Shown here: piece by piece, positions 22,022 through 30,080 of the stretch
Layout of the letters: every line of letters starts with the position of its first letter
Position numbering within the stretch: the first letter of the stretch is position 1
DNA from: CALMEC01 sp964628685
GTDB lineage: Bacteria; Actinomycetota; Thermoleophilia; Miltoncostaeales; Miltoncostaeaceae
NCBI GenBank assembly: GCA_964628685.1
Contig: CAZVNM010000011.1
Span: 1 to 30,135, forward strand
Direction of reading: 5' to 3'
DNA: 30,135 nt
The notes under the pieces: generated by a model
Database searches by the model: none
Told to the model about the DNA's origin: nothing
What the model saw: the letters and a program-made list of their open reading frames with translations, nothing else
Made by a program: the position numbers and the translations under genes

Positions 22022-23131
22022 TCACCAGGTGCCGCAGCTCTTGCCGGCGCGGGTGCGGCAGGTGCGCTCCACCTGGCCGATCGCATCGCGACGGTAGGTG
22101 TAGACGCGTCCGGTGCGGCTGGTGGTGCGAAGCTGGTACCCGTGCCCGCCGTTCACGTCGGTCAGACCGATGCGGCGCTTCAGGGCAAGGCCGTTGCCGC
22201 CGACGGTGAACTCGATCTGCGGGGCGCGCAGCCGGAGCTTGGCGGGTGTCGCGGTGCCGAACGTCTTGTTGAGGAGATAGTGGTTCTCCATGGCCGTCGC
22301 ACCCCGTCGCAGCAGCGAACGCGCCTCGGTGTCGTATGCGATGGCGTCCAGGTTGATCGCCTTGGGGGGCGCGGTGATCGTGACGGGCGCACCGCCCGGC
22401 GCCGGCACGTACGTGGCGCGCACCGTGTACGTGAGCCCCGTGACGTCGCCGGTGAGCCACAGGTCGGGCACGAGCGACAGCGACTTCTTCGGGACCACGG
22501 CCACGAGGACGAACCCGGTCCGCACGATGGCACCGGTGGTCTGGTCCACCGAGTACTGAAGCGTCGCGGTGCGGATCTGCGAGGCGCCGCCCAACCGCGA
22601 CGCGGCATCGTCCACAAGCAGCGCGTTCAGCGCGACCCGCGCGGCGTCCGCGTTGAGATCCACGACGTACCGCCGCGTCCCGGCGATGCTGGGCGGGACC
22701 TGTTCGTGGTTGCCGAGCATCGTCGCCTCGGGAAGCCGCAGCACGCTCTGCGGCGAGAGCAGCGTCTGCAGGCGCGCCTTCGGTGTGCCGACGTACGCCG
22801 TGCCGTCGCGCTCCACCGCCGTGTAGCGGGTGCCGATCCCGACGACGCGGACCGCCCGGTCCAGCAGGTTCGCCGGCTTCAGCCCGCCCGCCGAGAAGGT
22901 GGCCGGTCCGGTGACCACTTCGCTCACGGCGATGTCCTGCCGGCCGGTCGTCCTGCCGACCTTCGTGGTGATGGCGACGGTCAGTCGGGAGCGGTGCTGC
23001 TTGCCGAGGAGGTCGGCGCGGGCGGTCGCGTACTCGGCGGCGGGGTCGGTCTGCGCGGTCGCCGGGACGGCGACGGCGCATGCGACGAGCGCGGCGGCCG
23101 CGATCAGATGACGGTGGCGGATGGGTTTCAC
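22022..23131 (-). CDS. Secreted protein with pilin-headgroup-like C-terminus
   Basis: A 369-residue exported protein. Signal peptide: LIAAAALVACAVAVPATAQ. Residues about 25-265 are beta-rich and contain lipoprotein/LolA-like patterns (LLDRAVRVVGIGTRYTAVER, ATLQYSVDQTTGAIVRTGFV). The last ~95 residues look like a type IV pilin globular domain without its N-terminal helix: DTEARSLLRRGATAMENHYL, then GYQLRTTSRTGRVYTYRRDA, IGQVERTCRTRAGKSCGTW, ending with the paired cysteines and terminal Trp usual in such headgroups. GTG 23131 has GGAAGG 6 nt upstream and sits before the signal peptide. The fold assignments are by pattern; function is unknown. Divergent from the NYN-LOTUS gene. Confidence 0.75.
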   Translation of the reverse strand: MKPIRHRHLIAAAALVACAVAVPATAQTDPAAEYATARADLLGKQHRSRLTVAITTKVGRTTGRQDIAVSEVVTGPATFSAGGLKPANLLDRAVRVVGIGTRYTAVERDGTAYVGTPKARLQTLLSPQSVLRLPEATMLGNHEQVPPSIAGTRRYVVDLNADAARVALNALLVDDAASRLGGASQIRTATLQYSVDQTTGAIVRTGFVLVAVVPKKSLSLVPDLWLTGDVTGLTYTVRATYVPAPGGAPVTITAPPKAINLDAIAYDTEARSLLRRGATAMENHYLLNKTFGTATPAKLRLRAPQIEFTVGGNGLALKRRIGLTDVNGGHGYQLRTTSRTGRVYTYRRDAIGQVERTCRTRAGKSCGTW

Positions 23132-23357
23132 GGGAGGCCTTCCGGACGGGATCCGATGAGGTGGCATCGGCGCGGACTACGCCGACCTCAACCCCGCGGG
23201 GCGCGGACGGCGACGGACCTCACAGCGTCGGCGGTGACGGTGGGTCGACGTTCCCCCGCGATGCGCTGATACGCTGGTTTCGCGCTGCCCACGGGCGGTG
23301 CACTGGCAGAAGCCGCATGACCGTCGCCCACGGGCGACCCGAGACTTCGGAGGACAA

Positions 23358-25232
23358 TTGGCCGGATTCGAGAACGAGCCCGCACTTGCGGTGCTCGTCG
23401 ACATCGAGAACATGGCGCGCCCCGGCGCGCGCAACCGCGGTGAGTTCGACATCCATCTGGTGCTGGACCGCCTGGCCGAGAAGGGGCGCGTGGTCGTCAA
23501 GCGCGCCTACGCGGACTGGAGTCGCTACCGCGACGCACGGCGCGAGCTGATGAACGCCGGTCTCGAGCTCATCGAGATGCCGTCGGCGCGCGAGGGTGCC
23601 AAGAACCGCGCGGACATCAAGATGGCAGTGGACGCCATGGAGATCGCCTACACCCGCTCGCACGTCACGACCTTCGTGATCGTGTCGGGCGACAGCGACT
23701 TCACACCGCTCATCGGCAAGCTGCGCGAGCTCAACAAGCAGGTGATCGGCGTCGGCCGCGACGAGGCCTCGGCCGCGGCGCTGCTGATCGCCAACTGCGA
23801 CGTCTTCTACTTCTACGACAGCATGGCCAAGAAGGCGACCGCCCGCATCGCCGAGGGTGTGCGCCCCGACGCCCTGAGCCTGCTTCGCGAGACGCTCACC
23901 GCACGCCAGCGCGAGGGCGACGAGCACCCGCAGGCAAGCGCCGTCAAGGACTCCATGCGTCGCCGCGACCCGGCGTTCAGCGAGTCGGACATCGGGTTCA
24001 GCACCTTCTCCAAGTTCCTGGAGGACGCGCAGTCCAAGGGCGTCGTCCGACTCGTGACGGACGCCAAGAGCGGCACCTACCTGGTGGAGCTGACCGACGC
24101 CGACCCCGGTGCGACGTCCGGCTGGCCGAGCGTCAGCGACGAGCCGCCGGTCGAGATCAGCGAGGGCCGGCGACGTCGCCGCCGCAGGCGGAGCTCCGAG
24201 AGCTCGTCGACCGACACCGACGACGCCGCCACGTCCACCGACGACGAGTCGTCCGCGGACGCCGAGGCGATTGACACGGTCGCCGAGGTCTTCGAGTGGC
24301 AGGTGCCGGACCGCGAGCCGGAGATGCCGCCGCTCGATCAGCCGATCACCTATGAGGACGTGCTCATGGCGGCCGACGCCGAGCCGGAGCCCGAGGCGAC
24401 CGAGCCGCCCACCCGTGGATCGCGACGCCGACGCAAGGCGCTGTCGTCCGTCCCCGAGCCGGATGCGAGCGATCTGGAGGCCGTGGCGGAGGAGCTCGCC
24501 CCCGAGGCCAAGACGCTGGAGCTCGTCACAGACGATGCCGCGGCCGCCGAGGCACCCGCGGCCGAGGAGGCACCCGCGGAGGAGGAGAAGAAGCCCGCGC
24601 GCCGCAGTCGGGTGAAGCGCGGAACCGTTCTGCCGCCCGCCGCCGAGGAGCCGGCCGCCGAGGAGGCACCGGCGGACGAGAAGCCCGCCGAGGAGCCGGC
24701 CGCGGAGGAGCCCCCCGCCGAGGAGGAAAAGCCCAAGCGCCGCACCGCCACACGCCGCACCACCACCACGCGCCGCAAAACCGCGGCCGAGCGTGCCGCC
24801 GAGGCCGAGGCCGCAGCGGCCGCCGAGGCCGAGACCCCCGCCGAGAAGCCCGCCGCGGAGGAGGCACCGGCCGAGGAGGAAAAGCCCAAGCGCCGCCGCA
24901 CCGTGCGCCGCAAGGCCACCGAGGAGACGCCCCCGGCAGAGGAGACACCCGCCGAGGAGCCCGTCGCGGAGGAGGCACCGGCCGAGGAGGAAAAGCCCAA
25001 GCGCCGCACCGCCACACGCCGCACCACCACCACCACGCGCCGCAAAACCGCGGCCGAGCGTGCCGCCGAGGCCGAGGCCGCAGCGGCCGCCGAGGCCGAG
25101 ACCCCCGCCGAGAAGCCCGCCGCGGAGGAGGCACCGGCCGAGGAGGAAAAGCCCAAGCGCCGCCGCACCGTGCGCCGCAAGGCCACCGAGGAGACGCCCC
25201 CGGCAGAGGAGACACCCGCCGAGGAGGGTTGA
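23358..25232 (+). CDS. NYN-LOTUS protein with repetitive charged tail
   Basis: A 624-residue protein. Residues about 8-160 are a NYN (PIN-like) ribonuclease domain with the acidic metal-site residues D15 (LVDIENMA), D86 and D92 (DIKMAVDAME), and D112/D114 (SGDSDFTPLI). Residues about 165-240 form an OST-HTH/LOTUS domain (DALSLLRETL ... SESDIGFSTFSKFLEDAQSK) that binds RNA, often G-quadruplex RNA. The remaining ~380 residues are low-complexity Ala/Glu/Pro blocks alternating with Lys/Arg/Thr blocks. It probably cuts or remodels RNA. The TTG start at 23358 has GGAGG 4 nt upstream; no ATG or GTG is well placed. Confidence 0.88.
   Translation: MAGFENEPALAVLVDIENMARPGARNRGEFDIHLVLDRLAEKGRVVVKRAYADWSRYRDARRELMNAGLELIEMPSAREGAKNRADIKMAVDAMEIAYTRSHVTTFVIVSGDSDFTPLIGKLRELNKQVIGVGRDEASAAALLIANCDVFYFYDSMAKKATARIAEGVRPDALSLLRETLTARQREGDEHPQASAVKDSMRRRDPAFSESDIGFSTFSKFLEDAQSKGVVRLVTDAKSGTYLVELTDADPGATSGWPSVSDEPPVEISEGRRRRRRRRSSESSSTDTDDAATSTDDESSADAEAIDTVAEVFEWQVPDREPEMPPLDQPITYEDVLMAADAEPEPEATEPPTRGSRRRRKALSSVPEPDASDLEAVAEELAPEAKTLELVTDDAAAAEAPAAEEAPAEEEKKPARRSRVKRGTVLPPAAEEPAAEEAPADEKPAEEPAAEEPPAEEEKPKRRTATRRTTTTRRKTAAERAAEAEAAAAAEAETPAEKPAAEEAPAEEEKPKRRRTVRRKATEETPPAEETPAEEPVAEEAPAEEEKPKRRTATRRTTTTTRRKTAAERAAEAEAAAAAEAETPAEKPAAEEAPAEEEKPKRRRTVRRKATEETPPAEETPAEEG
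24721..25228 (+). repeat. In-frame tandem duplication in the NYN-LOTUS tail
   Basis: A segment of about 264 nt (88 codons), 24721-24984, is repeated almost identically at 24985-25228. The copies differ by one ACC codon (TTTT versus TTTTT before RRK) and by the end of the second copy. Near identity even at synonymous positions indicates a recent duplication. Each copy alternates acidic AEEAPAEEE and basic KPKRRTATRR blocks. Confidence 0.92.
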
Positions 25233-25240
25233 GGTCCTGT

Positions 25241-25274
25241 CGCCGTCCAGCGGGCACCGGCTCGCTGGACGGCG
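25241..25274 (+). terminator. 12-bp hairpin after the NYN-LOTUS gene
   Basis: CGCCGTCCAGCG / CGCTGGACGGCG is a perfect 12-bp stem with a 10-nt loop starting 8 nt after the stop codon. No T-tract follows. It most likely terminates or stabilises the NYN-LOTUS mRNA. Confidence 0.7.
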
Positions 25275-25287
25275 ATGATTCCGTCAA

Positions 25288-25309
25288 TGTGACGCATTTA
25301 TGCGTCACA
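25288..25309. promoter_or_regulatory. Perfect 22-nt palindrome TGTGACGCA-TTTA-TGCGTCACA
   Basis: A perfect 9-bp inverted repeat around TTTA in a locally AT-rich spot. The form suits a dimeric regulator's operator (it contains TGTGA...TCACA, like CRP-type sites) or a bidirectional terminator hairpin. Its location between convergent genes favours the latter. Confidence 0.45.
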
Positions 25310-25555
25310 CGGATCTGCAGCGGTCGGACATCCGCAGCCGTTCGGAACGCGGGTGCCCGGCCGGTGCTCACCCCCGGTCGGTCGCGACCGATCGGTGCAC
25401 GCGACGCGCTTGCCCCTGCGCGGCCGGATGCGCACGCGTCACCGGGGGCGCCCGTCTCGACACGATGGCGGTGTGGAGCGGGACGCACGGTGAACGCGCG
25501 GCCGATCGGGCATCCGGCGGCGGCGCTGTGACGGCATCCGCACGCCGCCGATCGG

Positions 25556-26452
25556 TCAGGCCTTCACGTACAGGACCGGCCGCGCGCCGCAGCGGTCGTA
25601 CCGCCCCGCGGCACCCACGGTCACGACGCGTCCACGCGGGATCGCAAGTCGGGATCGCCGCTTGACGACGATGGATGTGCCGAAGCCGCCCCGCCGGAGG
25701 ATCGTGCGGGCCGCGGCGACCGTCCGACCGCGCACCATCCGGACACCCGGCAGCCGGCACTCGTCAGACGGACGCGTCGAACGCAGGTTCCAGCGAAGGG
25801 TGATCGTGTGGTTGCAGCCCTCCACGGTCCGCGACAGGCTGCCCTCGCTCCGCCAGATCCCGTCGCGGCCGCGTCGAAGGACGAGCGACGGGATGCGCAT
25901 GCTCGCGCTGCCGCATCCCGGTGCGAGCATCGATCCCTGATTGGTCGGCCGGTGCGTGACGTCCCGTGTGCGGGGTTCACCCGGCTCGCCGCACTCACCG
26001 GACCGCACCTCGGCGAGGGCCGGCGTGGCGACGGGCGACGGCGTCAGATCGCGGACGACTGCGCGGCCCAGATAGCGGTCCTGTCCCGTGGGCGCGAGGT
26101 CGAAGAGGGTGTCGGTCGAGACCATCCTTCCGGCGTACTGCTCGAATCGGCAGTACTGCTGGTAGTCGTTGTGGGCCGCGAAGTCGTAGCTCGTGACGGC
26201 CGTGGTCGTCATGGACGTCCACGCCGCGTCCACGAGCGAGTTCGACGGCCGGAACCCAATCGCACCGGGAAGCGTGAACGTCGCCGCACCGCTCGAGCGC
26301 TCGGTCTGCGCGCCGTACCCGGCGTCGAACGTCCTGCTTCCCGTCGATTCGATGGTCACGGTGCCATGGAGGTTCGGGCGGGCGTGCGCCGGGACGGCGG
26401 CCACCACACCGCACCCGATCGCCGTCGTGCAGAGGAGGAGGAACCGGTTCAT
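25556..26452 (-). CDS. Secreted protein with PASTA-like C-terminus
   Basis: A 298-residue exported protein: signal peptide (RFLLLCTTAIGCGVVAAVPA-HA), a beta-rich middle domain (LHGTVTIESTGSRTFDAGYG; TRTVEGCNHTIT-type strand; several cysteines) and a C-terminal ~65-residue region resembling a PASTA domain: CRLPGVRMVRGRTVAAARTI, then LRRGGFGTSIVVKRRSR and PRGRVVTV. PASTA domains bind peptidoglycan fragments or beta-lactams, so a cell-wall location is plausible. The middle domain is unrecognised. ATG 26452 is chosen because the signal peptide begins there; the ribosome site is weak. Confidence 0.7.
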   Translation of the reverse strand: MNRFLLLCTTAIGCGVVAAVPAHARPNLHGTVTIESTGSRTFDAGYGAQTERSSGAATFTLPGAIGFRPSNSLVDAAWTSMTTTAVTSYDFAAHNDYQQYCRFEQYAGRMVSTDTLFDLAPTGQDRYLGRAVVRDLTPSPVATPALAEVRSGECGEPGEPRTRDVTHRPTNQGSMLAPGCGSASMRIPSLVLRRGRDGIWRSEGSLSRTVEGCNHTITLRWNLRSTRPSDECRLPGVRMVRGRTVAAARTILRRGGFGTSIVVKRRSRLAIPRGRVVTVGAAGRYDRCGARPVLYVKA

Positions 26453-26736
26453 GGCGGGACCATAATCCCCGCCCCGATCCCCCGGGTGCTGCGACGTGAA
26501 CTCCGTCACCCCGCGCGGGACGCACGATCGTCGCACGTCCTCAGGCGTGGCGGAGGGTGTTCGGCGGCGCTTGCATCCGTCGAACCACGGCGCCGGTGAC
26601 GTGAATCCGCCATCCGCCGGCACCGCGGCACGGCCGGGTGGTTGCGGGTCCCGTGCGTGAACCGGTCACGCACCCGTGGTGCCGAGCCCCCGGTGGGCGT
26701 ATTGTCGTCGGACTCACCAGTTGCCGGGAGGCCGCC

Positions 26737-28641
26737 GTGACCAACGCCTTCGCCCATCTCCCCGACGGCCCCTACGCGGAGGCATACCGGCGGTCGGTCA
26801 CGGATCCGGAGGGATTCTGGGGTGAGGCCGCCGACCTCATCGACTGGTCGACGCGTCCGGAGCGGATCCTCGACAGCTCCGACGCACCGTTTCACCGCTG
26901 GTTTCCCGGTGGCCGCCTGAACGTCTGCCACAACGCGCTCGACCGCCACGTGGCGGCGGGACGCGGTGACCAGCCGGCGATCCTCTACGACTCACCGGTG
27001 ACGGACACGAAGCGCACCGTCACGTATGCCGAGCTCCTGACCGAGGTCGCGACGTTCGCGGGTGCCCTGCGGGACCTGGGCGTCGGAGCCGGCGACCGCG
27101 TGCTGATCTACATGCCGATGATCCCCCAGGCCATCGTCGCGATGCTCGCCACCGCGCGCCTGGGGGCCATCCACTCCGTGGTGTTCGGGGGCTTCGCGGC
27201 GATGGAGCTCGTGTCGCGCATCGACGACGCGACCCCGAAGGTCGTGGTCTCGGCGTCGTGCGGCATCGAGCCGAGTCGCGTGGTGGAGTACAAGCCGATG
27301 CTGGACGAGGCCATCCGGCGCGCCGAGCATCCCCCCGAGCGGGTGATCGTGTTTCAGCGCGAGCAGGCCGAGGCGCCGATGATCGACGGGCGCGACATCG
27401 ACTGGAACGACGCGGTGCGCGACGCCGCACCGGCGGCGTGCGTCGACGTGGAGGCCACCGACCCCCTCTACATCCTCTACACGTCGGGCACCACTGGACG
27501 GCCCAAGGGGATCGTTCGCGACTGCGGCGGCGGCGCCGTGTCGCTGGCGTGGACGATGCCCAACGTCTATCTGATGAACCCGGGCGAGGTCATGTTCACT
27601 GCCAGCGATGTCGGCTGGGTGGTGGGCCACTCCTACATCGTCTACGGCCCGCTTCTCATCGGGGCGACGACCGTCCTGTTCGAGGGCAAGCCGGTCGGGG
27701 TGCCGGACGCCGGCACCTTCTGGCGGGTGGCGTCGGAGTACAGGGCGTCCAGCATGTTCACGGCGCCCACCGCCATCCGCGCGATCCGTCGCGACGATCC
27801 GGACGGGGCGCTGATCGAACGCTACGACCTGTCGAAGCTCCGCAAGCTCTATCTGGCCGGTGAGCGACTGGACCCCGACACGTACCACTGGGCCACGTGG
27901 AAGCTCGGCAAGCCGGTCATCGACAACTAGTGGCAGACCGAGACCGGCTGGCCGATCGCATCCAACCCGTGCGGCATTCAGAAGCTGCCGATCAAGCCGG
28001 GGTCGCCGACGGTGCCGTCACCCGGCTACCGGGTGGAGATCCTCGACGAGGCCGCCATGCCCCTCCCGCACCACGCCGAGGGTGCCGTCTGCATCCGCCT
28101 GCCGCTTCCGCCCGGCACGCTCCAGACCATCTGGGGCAACCACCCCCGGTACGTCGACGGGTACCTGCGCGACTACGACGGGTACTACCTCACCGGCGAC
28201 GGCGGTTACCTGGACGAGGACGGCTACCTCTTCATCATGGGCCGCATCGACGACGTGATCAACGTCGCGGGCCACCGTCTGTCGACCGGTGAGCTGGAGG
28301 CGGCGCTCGCGGGTCACGAGGCGGTGGCGGAATGCTGCGTCATCGGCGTGAACGACCCGATGAAGGGGCAGGTGCCGCGTGGGTTCGTGGTGGTGCGGAG
28401 CGGTGTCGACGATGCGCCCGACGACATCGTGAGGGCTTGCGTGCAGCGGGTGCGGTCCGAGGTGGGCGCGGTTGCGTCGCTCAACCGCATCGACATCGTG
28501 CCCGCCCTGCCCAAGACGCGTTCCGGCAAGATCCTGCGCAAGACCATGCGGGAGATCGCCGACGGCGAGACCCCGCACATCCCGTCCACCATCGAGGACA
28601 TGAGCGTGCTCGACGCCATCCGACCGGTGCTCGCATCCTGA
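26737..28641 (+). pseudogene. prpE: Propionyl-CoA synthetase gene interrupted by an amber codon
   Basis: A 635-codon frame encoding an acetyl/propionyl-CoA synthetase-type enzyme (PrpE size). Seen: N-terminal ACS region (YAEAYRRSVTDPEGFW), the AMP-binding P-loop YTSGTTGRPKGIV, DN-stop-WQTETGWPI, the hinge region YYLTGDGGYLDEDGY, GRIDDVINVAGHRLSTGE and the catalytic Lys in KTRSGKILRKTMREI. Codon 398 (27928-27930) is TAG where the family has Trp (DNWWQTETGW), one base from TGG. No other disruption exists in either half, so this is a very recent nonsense mutation, a sequencing error or, less likely, readthrough. GTG 26737 has GGGAGG 5 nt upstream. Truncation would remove the whole C-terminal domain and abolish activity. 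Confidence 0.9.
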
Positions 28642-29018
28642 ACGACACCGAATCACATGACCGGACGCACGGCGGCATCGGCCCGCTGGACGTCGTCGCC
28701 TTCGTGGCCGAGATCGCCGCGATGGTGGTGCTCGCCGTGTGGGGGTGGCGCACCGGGGACGGGGCCTGGCGGATCGTGCTCGCCGTCGCCGCGCCCCTCG
28801 CCTTCGCCGTGGTGTGGGGGCTCCTGTTCGCGCCCCGGGCCCCGGTGCGGCTGCCGTGCGCGGTGGGGACCGCGGGACGGGTGGCGATGTTCGTCGTGGC
28901 GGCCGCGGCGGCCAACGCCGTATGGGGCTGGCCGGTCGCCCTCGTGATCTTCGTGGCCGGCGTGCTGAACGCCGTGGCGTCGCGGAGCCCCGCACACCAG
29001 CGTGCGGCGGGGATGTGA
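28638..29018 (+). CDS. DUF2568 / YrdB-like membrane protein
   Basis: A small protein of about 126 residues with four hydrophobic segments: VVAFVAEIAAMVVLAVWGWR, IVLAVAAPLAFAVVWGLLFA, GRVAMFVVAAAAANAVWGW and VALVIFVAGVLNAVASR. The WGWRTG and VVWGLLFAP motifs match the DUF2568 (YrdB) family of unknown function. The start is a problem: no ATG, GTG or TTG occurs in frame between the previous gene and the first membrane span. CTG 28638, overlapping the prpE stop as CTGA, or CTG 28686 are the only options, unless a frameshift joins ATG 28657 from another frame. The start given is provisional. Confidence 0.7.
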   Translation: MNDTESHDRTHGGIGPLDVVAFVAEIAAMVVLAVWGWRTGDGAWRIVLAVAAPLAFAVVWGLLFAPRAPVRLPCAVGTAGRVAMFVVAAAAANAVWGWPVALVIFVAGVLNAVASRSPAHQRAAGM

Positions 29019-29024
29019 CGCCGG

Positions 29025-29465
29025 GTGGGTGACGCCGTCGACATCTCCCGGGTGCACCCCAAGGTCTACCGGGCACAGGTGGCGGTCGACGCCGCGGTGG
29101 CCGGAGCAGTTGCCGACGCCGGTCTCGACCCGCTCCTGGTCGAGCTGGTCAGGATCCGGGTCTCACAGCTGAACGGCTGCGCCTTCTGCCTGCGCCTTCA
29201 CACGCGCGACGCGCTCGCCGCGGGCGAGACGACGGACAGGCTCGCAGTGGTCGCGGCGTGGTGGGAGTCGCAGTACTTCTCGGCCGCCGAGCGGGCCGCG
29301 CTCGCGATCGCCGAAGATGTCACCCGGCTCGACGTGCCCGAGCGGCGGTCGTGGGACGATGGCGCCCTCACCACCGAGCAGGAGTCCGCTGTCGTCTGGC
29401 TGGCAGTCGTCATGAACGCGTGGAACAGGATCGCGATCACGAGCCACTATCCCGTCGGTCCGTGA
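29025..29465 (+). CDS. AhpD-like / carboxymuconolactone decarboxylase family protein
   Basis: A 146-residue all-helical protein of the AhpD/CMD family. The redox motif is CAFC (C52, C55) followed by the family His (LRLH), preceded by LVELVRIRVSQLNG; WWESQYFSAAERAALAIAED and the C-terminal WNRIAITSHYPVG are typical. AhpD-type members reduce peroxiredoxin partners or act as peroxidases. No ahpC is adjacent, although a 1-Cys peroxiredoxin is encoded at 12467-13099. GTG 29025 begins the frame 6 nt after the DUF2568 stop, suggesting co-transcription. Confidence 0.92.
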   Translation: MGDAVDISRVHPKVYRAQVAVDAAVAGAVADAGLDPLLVELVRIRVSQLNGCAFCLRLHTRDALAAGETTDRLAVVAAWWESQYFSAAERAALAIAEDVTRLDVPERRSWDDGALTTEQESAVVWLAVVMNAWNRIAITSHYPVGP

Positions 29466-29467
29466 CG

Positions 29468-29484
29468 CCGCTCCGACGGAGCGG
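29468..29484. terminator. Convergent hairpin after the AhpD-like gene
   Basis: CCGCTCC-gac-GGAGCGG is a 7-bp stem 3 nt after the stop codon. It is nested in a longer dyad, TGACGCCGC (29463-29471) / GCGGCGTCA (29488-29496), whose ends contain the stop codons of both converging frames. Confidence 0.6.
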
Positions 29485-29493
29485 ACCGCGGCG

Positions 29494-29577
29494 TCAGTCC
29501 GCCGGCCTCACCGCGTCAAGGGCCTGACGCAGGTCGGCGATCAGGACCTCGAGATCCTCGAGGCCGATCGAGAGGCG
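29494..29577 (-). pseudogene. C-terminal remnant of a Cys/Met-metabolism PLP enzyme
   Basis: The minus strand encodes 27 residues plus stop: RLSIGLEDLEVLIADLRQAL followed by DAVRPAD. This is the characteristic C-terminus of cystathionine gamma-synthase/lyase and O-acetylhomoserine sulfhydrylase proteins (VRLSxGLEDxxDLIADL). The homology starts exactly where repeat unit C1 ends. The rest of the ~390-residue enzyme is missing from the window; the array lies where it should be. The gene is either interrupted by the array or has lost its 5' part. The 5' portion could still exist beyond 30135. Confidence 0.75.
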
Positions 29578-29801
29578 GTCGCGGGGGCGCCGAAGGGCGC
29601 CGCCTGAGTTCGCCGCCCAGGCGAACCCACGTGCCTGCCGTCGACGATTGCAGGTACATCAATCGTCGACAGAGGTCGCGTCAGAGTCGTCCCCCAGAAC
29701 GTGACACCCACGGTTGCCGGCAGGTCTGGCTGACACCGACGCAAGTTAAGTGTCAGGCACCAGGCTTGCGCGAGAACGGTGACAAGGAACATCCGAGCCG
29801 G
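29573..29801 (-). repeat. Structured repeat unit C1 (subtype II)
   Basis: 229-bp unit. It has the best central stem in the family: GTCGACGATTG (29640-29650) and CAATCGTCGAC (29660-29670), 11 perfect pairs. The other half is the subtype II module with CTGACAC (29730-29736) / GTGTCAG (29750-29756), shared with A2. Its end overlaps the first codons of the PLP-enzyme remnant. Confidence 0.9.
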
Positions 29802-29821
29802 AGTGGGGTCCAAGATCCGAA

Positions 29822-30060
29822 AGGCGGTTGCGGGGGCGCCGAAGGGCGCCCCCGCGTTCGCCGCCCAGGCGAACCCACGTGCCTGCCGTCAACGACTGCC
29901 GGTAAACCAATCGTCGACAGAGGTCGACCGAGAGTCGTGCCACAGAACGCCCTCATCACAGGTCCGGCGCCGAACCGAAGGTTCCCGCCGCACCCAGGAA
30001 CCGGGGAGGATCGCGAAATCGTCCCCGGCTGCAATACCGTCAACGAAAGATCCGAGCCGG
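29822..30060 (-). repeat. Structured repeat unit C2 (subtype I)
   Basis: 239-bp unit. End hairpins: 29833-29840 with 29845-29852, and 29856-29862 with 29868-29874. Central stem 29888-29898 with 29908-29918: nine Watson-Crick pairs plus two positions that are G-U only in the minus-strand RNA. Distal stem CCGGGGA/TCCCCGG as in B1. Confidence 0.92.
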
Positions 30061-30080
30061 ATCGGTCCGAGCCGAACGAG

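Larger units (their letters stand above)
25233..25555. other. Convergent intergenic region with two strong dyads
   Basis: No gene is seen between the convergent NYN-LOTUS and PASTA-like genes. The first 80 nt hold two perfect inverted repeats, listed separately. The rest is GC-rich with short open frames that lack start signals or family likeness. Confidence 0.6.

Noticed and set aside
20744..23269. 841-codon plus-strand open frame opposite citrate synthase and the pilin-headgroup-like gene
   Set aside because: It spans two genes with firm motifs on the other strand and has no family-like segments; a composition artefact.
27928..27930. Pyrrolysine or programmed amber readthrough in prpE
   Set aside because: The position is a conserved Trp and differs from TGG by one base; no Pyl genes or readthrough context are seen. 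Mutation or error is simpler.
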